From Candidatus Cloacimonadota bacterium (GTDB lineage: Bacteria > Cloacimonadota > Cloacimonadia > Cloacimonadales > Cloacimonadaceae): DNA of 16,807 nucleotides. The notes beneath the pieces are model-generated. The model did no database searches and was not told the origin of the DNA. It saw nothing but the letters and a program-made list of their open reading frames with translations. The stretch covers positions 1 to 16,807 of the forward strand of contig JAAYQD010000052.1 in assembly GCA_012519465.1 (NCBI GenBank). Reading direction: 5' to 3'. The translations under genes and the position numbers were made by a program. This document shows, in pieces, positions 8,401 to 14,984 of this stretch. The first letter of the stretch is position 1. Each line of letters opens with the position of its first letter.

Positions 8401-8728
8401 CCAAGCCCTGCGCAACACCTTGGGCAAAGAGTATGAAAACATCACAATAGACACTGTGGAGCGCTTTCAAGGCTCTGAACGCAAGGTAATCATCCTCACC
8501 CTCCCCTTGAGGGAAAGCGGCGAATTGCGCAACCTTGAGGCGGTCTCCGATGATGGTAGCGTGGATCGCAAATTGAATGTGGCTCTCAGCCGGGCAATGG
8601 ATAGAATAATCATCATGGGCAACGCCGCCTTATGCAGCGCCAGCCCCCATTATGCTTTTTTGATAGACAAAATACACAGTGCCCACAAAATGATTCCTTC
8701 CAACCATTTTATTGATGATGGAAGATAA
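5471..8728 (+). CDS. Dna2-like nuclease-helicase (PD-(D/E)XK plus superfamily 1 helicase)
   Basis: A 1085-residue protein. Residues 1-115 are helical with LLRIYGNKVAHDG (78-90), resembling the DUF4145 group of N-terminal modules. Residues 140-300 are a mixed domain containing VLEPDYLMDVTSIAEC. Residues 300-450 look like a RecB/Cas4-type nuclease: GRLDLL with Asp358, VELKSG with Glu371 and Lys373, and QVVGY (389-393) as the QxxxY motif. A beta-rich region (565-610) precedes the UPF1/Dna2-type helicase, with Walker A GPPGTGKT (688-695), DEAS (801-804), GDQNQLPP (825-832), HYRMHEDI (883-890), DTVERFQGSER (994-1004) and NVALSRAMDR (1036-1045). Dna2 enzymes process 5' flaps and DNA ends; that role here is inferred. 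I see no C-x2-C cluster after the nuclease motifs, so the iron-sulfur cluster typical of eukaryotic Dna2 is probably missing. It is probably co-transcribed with ftsY (3-bp gap) and with the DUF3467 gene. Confidence 0.88.
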   Translation: MKLLDLAKAQKILDQLLELTTDAQTIKARQLIIRGLLEEMYKELTRDAQVSANGLFARMQYYHDLVNIPAELSKQANLLRIYGNKVAHDGEIVPSMANFLTACHVMHDLLAWYQEELELDALASFLTEHNATLFADRPQAKRHDLTCVVHSWRLTKTDERVTGIEIQALDENGVQIYIKLRDRPENGEGSQWSLLGRCMWQWATLNCINVSESSGAPNQYIDNHSTMIVLEPDYLMDVTSIAECISQNEMHPQLAILSRLISEGASQSMVQGIAVNNIFDDLMEDPQADYDELFRRSMDRAPIPMVALGIDAAKEIHSCIKSEHFPRLKAMAQLASKDEMMLEPSYISPRYGLQGRLDLLYKRGDKYCIVELKSGSAPKFQPWSQHQAQVVGYNMLIRNSYPKGKLGTSSILYSRLPQKSLLHVSNTKNQERTLIMCRNRILGLWKQLAEDPAVFFTWLKTYDGSGLPQFSRAKLNKVQTLLGSLSPMEYEWYLEQIRLAVRETWYAKIGSLGSIGESSYGYNALWQLSREEKERRYRIIQSMKLQSAATNILRFSRPDKTLISNFREGDVVIAYREDLPVWGQEIIRAELIRLEDDHLELRARGVLNINLDTIESHTWALEHDLLETMLFGPLASITGFLTATPQKRHKLMGILEPEFDTVTHSSTDDIDATIAQIDSAKDYCVVQGPPGTGKTSGLLTRYIKKLYHETEQTVLVLSFTNRAVDEICLNLHKHDIPFIRTGRSQNIEEQLLENLIRGKRFFDIDSILRSNRIWVATVQSCNSWIQDLMSLKEEIGTLIIDEASQIIEPAILGILAKAQRCILIGDQNQLPPIISQDKADYSFTSDQLNDLCYSSYNRSMMERLYLKCKMQNWQQGHYMLQKHYRMHEDIASLINHYYQDSLHSALPRQNEPLSLPEASCQLDGRIIWIDTPKGSTAFYDDHHCQLILKLIKTFEALGELQNHNTDLGIVAPFRAMIQALRNTLGKEYENITIDTVERFQGSERKVIILTLPLRESGELRNLEAVSDDGSVDRKLNVALSRAMDRIIIMGNAALCSASPHYAFLIDKIHSAHKMIPSNHFIDDGR

Positions 8729-8746
8729 GACAAAGGAGTAAATGAA

Positions 8747-9064
8747 ATGTCTAAAATACCCAAACAACCTCAACAACCACAACAGCTTAACGTCAAGATT
8801 GACGAGAAAGTAGGGGAAGGCACCTATGCCAATTTCTTCGTGATTACAAACTCCCCTTCCGAATTTATTATTGATTGTGGCAGATTCCTGCCGGGCATCC
8901 CCCATGCCAATATCTACAGCCGCATTCTATGCACCCCCTCCCATGCCAAACAGCTGTTGCAACTGCTTGAAAAGAATATAGATACCTTTGAAAAGCAATA
9001 TGGAGAAATCAAAGTGCAGGGAATGCCTGAAAACAAATCCGTAGGCTTCAAACCGGAGCATTGA
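8747..9064 (+). CDS. DUF3467 family protein
   Basis: A 105-residue soluble protein of unknown function. It begins with a Pro/Gln-rich tail (PKQPQQPQQ, residues 6-14). The DUF3467-like core follows: EGTYANFFVITNSPSEFIID (residues 24-43), RFLPG, the conserved HANIYSRILCTPSHAKQLLQ stretch (52-71), and a C-terminal helix ending with FEKQYGEI. AAAGGAG lies about eight bases upstream of the ATG. It follows the helicase stop by 18 bp, with no terminator or promoter seen between, so it is probably in the ftsY operon. The family assignment rests on my memory of the DUF3467 pattern; no biochemical role can be read from the sequence. Confidence 0.8.
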   Translation: MSKIPKQPQQPQQLNVKIDEKVGEGTYANFFVITNSPSEFIIDCGRFLPGIPHANIYSRILCTPSHAKQLLQLLEKNIDTFEKQYGEIKVQGMPENKSVGFKPEH

Positions 9065-9112
9065 ATCTCACATATTCAATAAATGACTTGACGAATGGAT
9101 AGATTCAAAATC

Positions 9113-9140
9113 TTTGGATTGGAAATTCTAAAATTATACT
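9113..9140 (+). promoter_or_regulatory. Weak candidate promoter for secD-secF
   Basis: TATACT (9135-9140) is a good -10, with a poor -35 TTTGGA (9113-9118) at 16 bp. Transcription would start near 9147, which falls almost on the upstream ATG at 9149 and supports the later start at 9164. A TTGACG at 9088-9093 has no matching -10 at 17 bp. There is no strong terminator between the DUF3467 gene and secD, so read-through from the ftsY operon is possible. Confidence 0.35.
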
Positions 9141-9163
9141 AATGAAACATGGAGCATAAGCCA

Positions 9164-10753
9164 ATGAAAAAGTTCTCATGGCGCGGACTCGCTATCCTGA
9201 TATTCATACTGGGAACAGCTTTCTTCCTTGCTCCTTTGGCGTTTGACGGCCTACCCGGTTGGTGGGCCACCCAGAAACTGAATCTGGGTCTGGACCTCAA
9301 AGGCGGCATGCAGATTATCCTGGAAGTGGATACAGCTCAGATACCTGCCAATCAAGTGGCTGGTGCTGTGGATAATAATATCGAGATCATCCGCAATCGT
9401 ATTGACCAATTCGGCGTAGCCGAACCCATCATCCAAAAAATGGGAGAAAAACGCATAGTTATTCAGCTCCCAGGTGTCAAAGACCTCGAAGCAGCTGAAG
9501 GTTTGGTAAAGAAAACCGCTATGCTGGAATTTAAACTGGTGGCTTCCCCCGAAGAAGCCGAGCGCGTTCTTACCTCTATCGACCAATCTGTGAAGATGAA
9601 TGTTTCCCGCTTTCCGGCTTTGGCAGAGATTGCTAAAAAAGACAAAGCCCTGGTGGATAGCCTCAAGCTGGAAGTGGATTCTTTGGATACCACCGCCGGC
9701 ATATTCCGCAGTTTGATTGGACGCGGTGAAATCAACTATGAAATCCCCCAGTCCAATGTGCGTTTGATGAACGAGCTAGTGGCAGATTCATCTTTTATAA
9801 ATCTCATCCCCGCCGGCTATCAGCTTGCCTTCCAAAAGCTTGACCTGCAGGATGCAAACGCCGATCGTCCTTTCTATGTGCTCAAATCTGCCCAGGAAAT
9901 GACTGGTGTTGATATAGCCCGTGCCAAGGTGGATTTTGGCTCTTCCAGCTCCACCGACCCACGCACGGCAAACAAACCTTACGTTTCCCTGGAAATGACC
10001 CGCGAAGGCACACGCCGTTTTGAACGCGTCACATCAGACAACGTGGGCAAACGCCTTGCCATCCTGATGGATGGAATTGTTTACTCTGCCCCTCATATCA
10101 ATGAACGCATCCCCGGCGGCAGAGCTCAGATCACCGGCAGCTTTACCACCAGCGAAGCCAGCGAATTGGCAATCCTGCTCAATTCCAAAAACCTGGAAGC
10201 CCCCATTATCCCCATCAGCACCTCCATCATCGGAGCCACCTTGGGGTCAGACAGCATCAAAAGCGGAACCATGGCTGCCATCATCGGCCTCTTGGCTGTG
10301 GCACTGTTCATGCTGATTTATTACAAGCTGGCGGGATTGATCACCGATTTCATTCTGGTTTTCAACGTGGGCTTTATCTTGGCAATGCTCACCCTCTTTG
10401 GTGCCACGCTCACCCTGCCCGGCATCGCTGGCATCATCCTCACCATTGGAATGGCTGTGGATAATAATGTATTGATATTTGAACGTATCCGCGAAGAGCT
10501 GGGTGCAGGCAAAAACCCTCGCTCAGCAGTTGATGCTGGATTCAAGCGTGCAGTGATCACTGTGTGGGATTCAAACCTCACCACCCTCATCGCCGCAGCG
10601 GTATTGTATCAGTTTGGTTCAGGACCCATCCGTGGTTTTGCCATCACCCTTGCCATCGGCATCATTGGCTCAATGTTTTGTGCCATTGTTTTCCTGCGTT
10701 CATTGATGGAAAGCCTTATGCTTGGTGCAAACAAAAAAACCATGAGTATTTGA
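9164..10753 (+). CDS. secD: Protein translocase subunit SecD
   Basis: SecD, with SecF, uses the proton-motive force to help complete protein export through SecYEG and to release proteins on the periplasmic side. The 529 residues show a first membrane helix (about 9-27), then LGLDLKGGMQIILEVD (41-56) opening the large periplasmic P1 domain. Next come SLEMTREGTRRFERVT, ILMDGIVYSAP (300-310) and ITGSFT, followed by five C-terminal helices (about 365-520) with the functional TM4 motif GMAVDNNVLIFERIREEL (429-446). Most relatives have DAN where this protein has DNN. I chose the ATG at 9164 because GGAG (9151-9154) is nine bases upstream and MKKFSW is a natural signal-anchor start. An in-frame ATG at 9149 would add MEHKP but has no ribosome site. 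Confidence 0.96.
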   Translation: MKKFSWRGLAILIFILGTAFFLAPLAFDGLPGWWATQKLNLGLDLKGGMQIILEVDTAQIPANQVAGAVDNNIEIIRNRIDQFGVAEPIIQKMGEKRIVIQLPGVKDLEAAEGLVKKTAMLEFKLVASPEEAERVLTSIDQSVKMNVSRFPALAEIAKKDKALVDSLKLEVDSLDTTAGIFRSLIGRGEINYEIPQSNVRLMNELVADSSFINLIPAGYQLAFQKLDLQDANADRPFYVLKSAQEMTGVDIARAKVDFGSSSSTDPRTANKPYVSLEMTREGTRRFERVTSDNVGKRLAILMDGIVYSAPHINERIPGGRAQITGSFTTSEASELAILLNSKNLEAPIIPISTSIIGATLGSDSIKSGTMAAIIGLLAVALFMLIYYKLAGLITDFILVFNVGFILAMLTLFGATLTLPGIAGIILTIGMAVDNNVLIFERIREELGAGKNPRSAVDAGFKRAVITVWDSNLTTLIAAAVLYQFGSGPIRGFAITLAIGIIGSMFCAIVFLRSLMESLMLGANKKTMSI

Positions 10754-10763
10754 GGAGCCTGAA

Positions 10764-11744
10764 ATGAGACTATTTAGAAACCCTAATATCCCCTTCGTCA
10801 AAATACGCATGATTTCATACATCATCGCCGGCATCCTGGTTTTGGGCAGCATCGTGTTGCTCCTCACCCGCGGCGTGAATTGGAGCATTGATTTTACCAG
10901 CGGCGTATCTGCATCAATCAATCTGAAAGCTGCAGACCCCAATACCCCTCTGCTCAATGTGGCAACCCTGCGTAATGTACTAAACAAACACGGCTTCCCG
11001 GAAGCTGAAATACAAAATATCGGCGACCCTGCCAATGCCTCCTTCCTCATCAAAATCAAGAGCAAAACTGATGATGAGGAGGTGACCAGCGGCGTGAAAG
11101 ACGAAATCTTGAAGATTATCCAACAGAATCTGCCCGAATACGTGCAAGGTAGAGATCTTGCAAAAGATGTGGTGGAAGAGATCTACGTGGTAGGCCCCAA
11201 AGTGGGTGGCGAATTGCGTAGTCAAGCCACTGTCGCCGTTATCATCGCCCTCATCCTGATGGTGATTTATGTGTGGTTCCGTTTCGAGCTCACCTTCGGC
11301 GTAATGGCTATTTTGGCACTGTTTCACGACGTGATCATAGTCTTGGGTGTCTTTTCCCTCACCGGTAAAGAGATCACCACCCAGATTATAGCCGCCTTGC
11401 TCACCATCGTGGGTTATTCCATCAACGATACCATCGTGGTCTTCGACCGTATCCGTGAAGACCTCGTGATCTATCGCAATGATCCCCTGCCCTCGATATT
11501 CAACAGAGCCCTCAACAGCACTCTCAGCCGCACCACCGTCACCACCATCACCACTCTGTTCTCCGCATTGGCACTGTATTTCTTTGGTGGCACTGTCCTC
11601 CACGATTTTGCCCTTGCCATGGTGTTGGGCGTGATTGTTGGTACCTTCTCCTCAGTATTCCTGGCAAGCAACCTAGTATTGGATGTGTTTAGCATCACCC
11701 GCAAGGAAAAACAAAGAATTCAAAAGCTTACCAAAAAGAAATAA
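10764..11744 (+). CDS. secF: Protein translocase subunit SecF
   Basis: SecF is the partner of SecD in the export-assisting membrane complex. The 326 residues have a first helix (15-34) and SIDFTSGVSASINL (41-54) at the start of the periplasmic domain; the more common form is GIDFTGG. GPKVGGELR (144-152) leads into five helices carrying LFHDVIIVLGVF (186-197) and the TM4 signature GYSINDTIVVFDRIREDL (217-234). The tail is basic. It starts 10 bp after secD, with AGGAG overlapping the secD stop and six bases before the ATG. A strong terminator 22 bp after its stop ends the operon. Confidence 0.96.
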   Translation: MRLFRNPNIPFVKIRMISYIIAGILVLGSIVLLLTRGVNWSIDFTSGVSASINLKAADPNTPLLNVATLRNVLNKHGFPEAEIQNIGDPANASFLIKIKSKTDDEEVTSGVKDEILKIIQQNLPEYVQGRDLAKDVVEEIYVVGPKVGGELRSQATVAVIIALILMVIYVWFRFELTFGVMAILALFHDVIIVLGVFSLTGKEITTQIIAALLTIVGYSINDTIVVFDRIREDLVIYRNDPLPSIFNRALNSTLSRTTVTTITTLFSALALYFFGGTVLHDFALAMVLGVIVGTFSSVFLASNLVLDVFSITRKEKQRIQKLTKKK

Positions 11745-11766
11745 TCAAACTAATATCAACATACAC

Positions 11767-11800
11767 AGAGCCGCTTCATCAGAGGCGGCTCTTTTTGTTG
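11767..11800 (+). terminator. Rho-independent terminator of secD-secF
   Basis: The stem AGAGCCGCTT (11767-11776) pairs with AGGCGGCTCT (11783-11792) over ten pairs, one of them G-U. It closes a six-base loop and is followed by a T-rich run (11792-11800). Confidence 0.92.
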
Positions 11801-11812
11801 TGTAGCTTTATC

Positions 11813-11841
11813 TTGCCCCATCTCCTGTTTTGAGATATAAT
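11813..11841 (+). promoter_or_regulatory. Sigma70-type promoter of the flavin reductase-like gene
   Basis: TTGCCC (11813-11818), 17 bp, then a perfect TATAAT (11836-11841). The expected start near 11848 leaves about 23 bases of leader containing the GGAGG ribosome site. The promoter lies just after the secF terminator, so this gene is an independent unit. Confidence 0.65.
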
Positions 11842-11870
11842 TTATACATAGTAAGATTGGAGGATTTACA

Positions 11871-12350
11871 ATGAAGATCACAGAGCTCAGCACGGCATAC
11901 GCAAAGGTACATTTGCCTGCCAAGATTGCTTTGGTAGCCACCCAAAAGCCGGATAACGGCTATAACCTGATTACCGTGGAATGGTTTATGCGCACCTCCA
12001 TCCAACCGCCCATGTTTGCCATCTCCATCGGTCACAACCGCTTTACCCATGAATGTTTGGAGGAACACCGCTTCTTTAACCTCATCTTCCCCTCAGTGGA
12101 GATGAAACAGTTGTGTGCATTTTCAGGCAGCAATTCTGGAAAAGATGTGGATAAATTTGCCGAGACCGATACCAAATACATCCCCGGAAAATTGAACAAG
12201 CTTCCCATCCCCACCGAGGCTCTGGCTGCATTTGAATGCGAAGTAACAAGCCAAATCCGCAGTGGAGACCATACGATTTACATAGGAGAGGTAAAATATA
12301 GCTGGGTGAACGCAGCTAAAGAGCCCTTGATTTATCAGCGCAAAGTATAG
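11871..12350 (+). CDS. Flavin reductase-like (FMN-binding split-barrel) protein
   Basis: The 159 residues fit the flavin reductase-like domain family, whose members bind FMN or use flavin with NAD(P)H. Features are the N-terminal strand pair LPAKIALVATQ (16-26), NLITVEWFMRTSIQPPMFAI (32-51), which is the family's usual ITV-W..--PP region, and ISIGHNRFTHECLEE. FFNLIFPS follows, then a C-terminal barrel strand with FECEVTSQIRSGDHTIYIGE, where the HTIYIGEV ending is typical. There is no signal peptide. GGAGG (11859-11863) is seven bases before the ATG. The exact substrate cannot be told: relatives include flavin:NADH reductases, rubredoxin-linked proteins and NADPH-independent FMN proteins. It is a single-gene unit converging on the lipoprotein gene. 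Confidence 0.82.
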   Translation: MKITELSTAYAKVHLPAKIALVATQKPDNGYNLITVEWFMRTSIQPPMFAISIGHNRFTHECLEEHRFFNLIFPSVEMKQLCAFSGSNSGKDVDKFAETDTKYIPGKLNKLPIPTEALAAFECEVTSQIRSGDHTIYIGEVKYSWVNAAKEPLIYQRKV

Positions 12351-12376
12351 CTTTCCCTACTCCTTGCCCATTAGCC

Positions 12377-12441
12377 TCCCTTGTACCACCCTTGTCTCTC
12401 CCTTGTCGAGACAAAGGAGAGACAAGGGTGGTTAACAGGGA
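12377..12441. repeat. Long hairpin over an 11-bp periodic repeat between convergent genes
   Basis: A perfect 17-bp inverted repeat (12385-12401 with 12416-12432) continues inward, past one mismatch, with TTGTC/GACAA (12403-12407 and 12410-12414) around a two-base centre. Outward it continues with TCCC-TGT/ACA-GGGA pairs (12377-12384 and 12435-12441) with small bulges. CCCTTGT occurs three times at an exact 11-bp spacing (12378, 12389, 12400). There is no T-run on either side. It could act as a bidirectional end-of-transcript structure for the two convergent genes, or be one copy of a dispersed intergenic repeat. Confidence 0.85.
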
Positions 12442-12481
12442 AGAGATAAGAAAAAGAGGGGGAATTCTGGGGAGTGTGCCC

Positions 12482-13768
12482 TTAATCCCGGGATTTTATC
12501 AGGGGCAAAAAGTTAATGCTTTCTTCCGTACCAATGCGGTTTCCAAAGGTATCCTGGGTGTGTGCTTCGATAATGAGCTGATAGCTGCGATAGTTTGTCA
12601 AATCCTGGGTGGGACGCAGCTGGCAGAAGCGGGAATCCGCCTTGATAATTTGCAGAGGCACATCCTGTTTGGTATCGGAGGCCACCAGCCTCACTTTCAA
12701 GCCTTCCATGGGGATTATCTTATTGAACTCCAGCTCCAGCACTGGCCTGAGGGATGACACGCTGGTGCCATTGCGCGGTTTGGAGCTCAGGAGCAAAGGA
12801 GGGTTTTCATCAATTATTGTACTATTGGCAAAGCTCATTGCAGATTCTGGGTTATAGTTTTTCTTGCTGTCCAAGAGGTCTGAGATCACCAAGCGGTAGC
12901 TGCTGCTATCCTGAGGAGCGGTGATGAGGGTAAGCTTGCTGTTTTCCAGCTCCTGCAATAGGATGGGCAGCCTTTTACCCTCAGTGCTTTGGATCTTTAT
13001 ACTTCCCAAGCTGCTGGGGGATTTATTAAAGCTCACCTCCACTTCCTGTTTGGATACCGCTCTTGCGCTTTGGATGCGCACCACAGTGCTATATGCATAA
13101 GCCATCATCAAATCCAGGCTTAGGTTGCCTTGCAAGGTCAGTTTTTCTTCAAAATAGGCTTCCCTGCCAAAGTCATAGCGTCCATTCCCATCCAAATCCT
13201 GATATGCCCTCAAGATATAGCTGGCAGGGTTGAGCGCATCAATTGCATAGCTGCTGCCCAAGACGCTGCCACTGCATACCAAGAGGGAATCCGCATCCAA
13301 CAAATCCAGGATGATCGGCTTGCCCATATCACCGGGGTTTTCATAGGCTATCTGGCCGCTCAAGCGGTTATTGTTGAGCTTTCCGCTGGCAAAGGTATAG
13401 CTTTGGTTGTGTGCCAAGGCATTGCCACGCAGGTCTTTGATACGGGTGCTGAGCGTAAGGTGGTAGTTTGTATCAGGCAACAGTTTTTCATTGATTTGAA
13501 TGGTGAGAGCTCTGCCGCTGTAGCTGATTTTTTTGTTCATAATGGGAGGGTAAAAATAGAGCCCTTCCGTGAAGCTGCTTCTATCCATAGGCTTGGAAAA
13601 AGTGATTTCGATGCGATCAGAAAGCTCTGTATACACCTGAGGCATAATGGTAAGCACTTCTGGCTTTACCGTGTCTTCGGGACCCCCCGTGGGGTTTCTC
13701 CTGCTGCCACAGGATACCATCATCACCGTCAATAATACTATTGCCGCCAGCCTAAAAACCTTGTTCAT
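12482..13768 (-). CDS. Lipoprotein with Ig-like (Big_5/SbsA-type) domain
   Basis: The 428 residues start with a lipoprotein signal: a basic MNKVFR, a hydrophobic core, and VSC with lipidated Cys20, followed by GSRRNPTGGPEDTVKPEVL. That post-cysteine pattern and the next segment, RIEITFSKPMDRSSFTEGLY (residues 52-71), match the bacterial Ig-like Big_5 group common in Bacteroidetes-like lipoproteins. A second, weaker copy of the pattern (PVLELEFNKIIP) lies near residue 345. DLDGNGRYDFG (192-202) looks like a calcium-loop motif. It is probably anchored in the outer membrane or facing the periplasm; its function is unknown. Its ATG overlaps the end of ribE by 17 bp, with AGGA eight bases upstream, so it is the last gene of the hydE operon. 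The -3 position of the lipobox is Met, which is less common than Leu. Confidence 0.82.
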   Translation of the reverse strand: MNKVFRLAAIVLLTVMMVSCGSRRNPTGGPEDTVKPEVLTIMPQVYTELSDRIEITFSKPMDRSSFTEGLYFYPPIMNKKISYSGRALTIQINEKLLPDTNYHLTLSTRIKDLRGNALAHNQSYTFASGKLNNNRLSGQIAYENPGDMGKPIILDLLDADSLLVCSGSVLGSSYAIDALNPASYILRAYQDLDGNGRYDFGREAYFEEKLTLQGNLSLDLMMAYAYSTVVRIQSARAVSKQEVEVSFNKSPSSLGSIKIQSTEGKRLPILLQELENSKLTLITAPQDSSSYRLVISDLLDSKKNYNPESAMSFANSTIIDENPPLLLSSKPRNGTSVSSLRPVLELEFNKIIPMEGLKVRLVASDTKQDVPLQIIKADSRFCQLRPTQDLTNYRSYQLIIEAHTQDTFGNRIGTEESINFLPLIKSRD

Positions 13769-14378
13769 ACAACCATTCCTGTGATATCTGCTTTTGGGAG
13801 CCTTTTCTTTGGATGTATTTGCCGATCACGTCATATTCCACATTTACGGGGTCTCCCACGTTGAGTAATGCGAGGTTGCTATTTTCCAAGGTGTGGGAAA
13901 TGAGAGCCACGGCAAAACTATCACTGGCAAGCTCCGCTATCGTGAGGCTCACACCGTTGATGGCGATGGAACCCTGGGGCACCATTAGCTCGCCATCCCC
14001 TGGTATGATATTAAAATATAGGTATTTTGTATCTCCCAGGTTACGGATTCGCTTTAGTTTTACCACGCTATCCACATGCCCCTGAACGATATGCCCATCC
14101 CATCTGCCAACTGCTCTCATTGCCCGCTCCAGATTCAGCAGCCGGCGCCGCTCCCATATTCCGGCGGTTGATTTGTGCAGTGTCTCCGCCATGATTTCCA
14201 CTTCAAACATGGATTCATCAAGGCTGAGCACCGTGAGGCAAATCCCGTCACTGGCAATGCTGCTGCCAATTTTGATATCATCAAACAAGGCTGGGCGCTG
14301 TATCTGCAAATAGCGCTTGCCGGCAGCCTCACGAATGGCAGTGATTGGAGAGACAGATTCTATGATACCAGTAAACAT
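13752..14378 (-). CDS. ribE: Riboflavin synthase, alpha chain
   Basis: This enzyme catalyses the last step of riboflavin synthesis: two molecules of 6,7-dimethyl-8-ribityllumazine are converted to riboflavin plus a pyrimidine. The 208 residues carry the two lumazine-binding repeats. The first begins at the diagnostic MFTGIIE, with SSIASDGICLTV (39-50, including Ser40 and Cys48) and FEVEIMAETL (58-67). The second begins near GHIVQGHVDSV (95-105, with His101) and holds PQGSIAINGVSLTI. Its start directly abuts the recR stop, with no base between. No other rib genes and no FMN riboswitch are near. Here the gene rides in a recombination operon, so flavin control by a leader RNA is unlikely at this site. 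Confidence 0.96.
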   Translation of the reverse strand: MFTGIIESVSPITAIREAAGKRYLQIQRPALFDDIKIGSSIASDGICLTVLSLDESMFEVEIMAETLHKSTAGIWERRRLLNLERAMRAVGRWDGHIVQGHVDSVVKLKRIRNLGDTKYLYFNIIPGDGELMVPQGSIAINGVSLTIAELASDSFAVALISHTLENSNLALLNVGDPVNVEYDVIGKYIQRKGSQKQISQEWLYEQGF

Positions 14379-14978
14379 CTATTGCACCGAATAGCGTCTA
14401 TTCCAGGCATTCGCCAAGGTGAGAGCACTGGAATATTCCAGCTCCCCTCCAAAGGGAATACCCGTGGAAAGGCGGGTGATATTGATGGATATTTCGGTAA
14501 ATATTTGCGTGAGATAGTGGATGGTGGCCTCTCCCTCAGCCGTGGGTTTGAGAGCCAGGATCAGTTCGGTTGGTTTGCGCTCTGCCAAGAGCTCCATCAA
14601 TTTGGGGATGCCCAGCTCTTCAGGACCGTAGCCATCCAAAGGAGATAGCAGATGCCCCAGCACATAGTAACGCCCGCGGTATTCGTTCATATTCTCCAGG
14701 ATATGCACGTCACCGCTGTTTTCCACGATACACAGCTGGCTATCATCCCTATCGGCGGAAGCACACAAGGGGCAGGGATCGCTTTCTGAGATGAGGTTGC
14801 ACACGCCGCAGGGGGCATAGCTTTGGACGGCATCCACGATTGTCTTTGCCAAATCCGTGGCAATCTCAGCGTCGGCACTCAAGAGGTACCATGCCAGGCG
14901 CTGTGCGGTTTTACGGCCAATGCCAGGCAAGCCGTTCAAGGCTTTGATCAGCTCTTCCAAACGAGGGGAAATGAGCAT
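14379..14978 (-). CDS. recR: Recombination mediator protein RecR
   Basis: With RecO (and RecF), RecR helps load RecA onto gapped or SSB-coated DNA. The 199 residues show the helix-hairpin-helix LNGLPGIGRKTAQRLA (14-29), a C4 zinc finger with Cys57, Cys60, Cys69 and Cys72, and the Toprim domain with LCIVENSGDV (82-91). YVLGHLLSPLDGYGPEEL (105-122) follows, where GHLLSP replaces the usual GG-LSP, then LALKPTAEGEATIHYL, where relatives have NPTxEGEAT. It starts 6 bp after ybaB with no clear ribosome site, so translation probably depends on coupling. The ybaB-recR pairing is one of the most conserved in bacteria. Confidence 0.97.
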   Translation of the reverse strand: MLISPRLEELIKALNGLPGIGRKTAQRLAWYLLSADAEIATDLAKTIVDAVQSYAPCGVCNLISESDPCPLCASADRDDSQLCIVENSGDVHILENMNEYRGRYYVLGHLLSPLDGYGPEELGIPKLMELLAERKPTELILALKPTAEGEATIHYLTQIFTEISINITRLSTGIPFGGELEYSSALTLANAWNRRYSVQ

Positions 14979-14984
14979 GATAGC

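Noticed and set aside
5471..8728. Cas4 or a CRISPR-linked helicase
   Set aside because: The nuclease part is RecB/Cas4-like, but the fused helicase is of Dna2/UPF1 type, and no CRISPR array or cas gene is in the window.
9061..9125. Terminator between the DUF3467 gene and secD
   Set aside because: Only a five-pair TGAAT/ATTCA dyad with a seven-base loop and no T-run is present.
10980..11603. 207-codon open frame on the minus strand
   Set aside because: Antisense to secF; the translation is a run of Asp, Gly and His typical of reversed membrane-protein codons.
12378..12406. Three CCCTTGT repeats as a mini-CRISPR
   Set aside because: Units are 11 bp with almost no spacer and are part of one hairpin; there are no cas genes.
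13130..13735. 201-codon open frame on the plus strand
   Set aside because: Antisense to the lipoprotein gene, which has a signal peptide, a lipidation site and a ribosome site.
14379..14400. FMN riboswitch before ribE
   Set aside because: ribE abuts recR with no leader, so there is no room for one.
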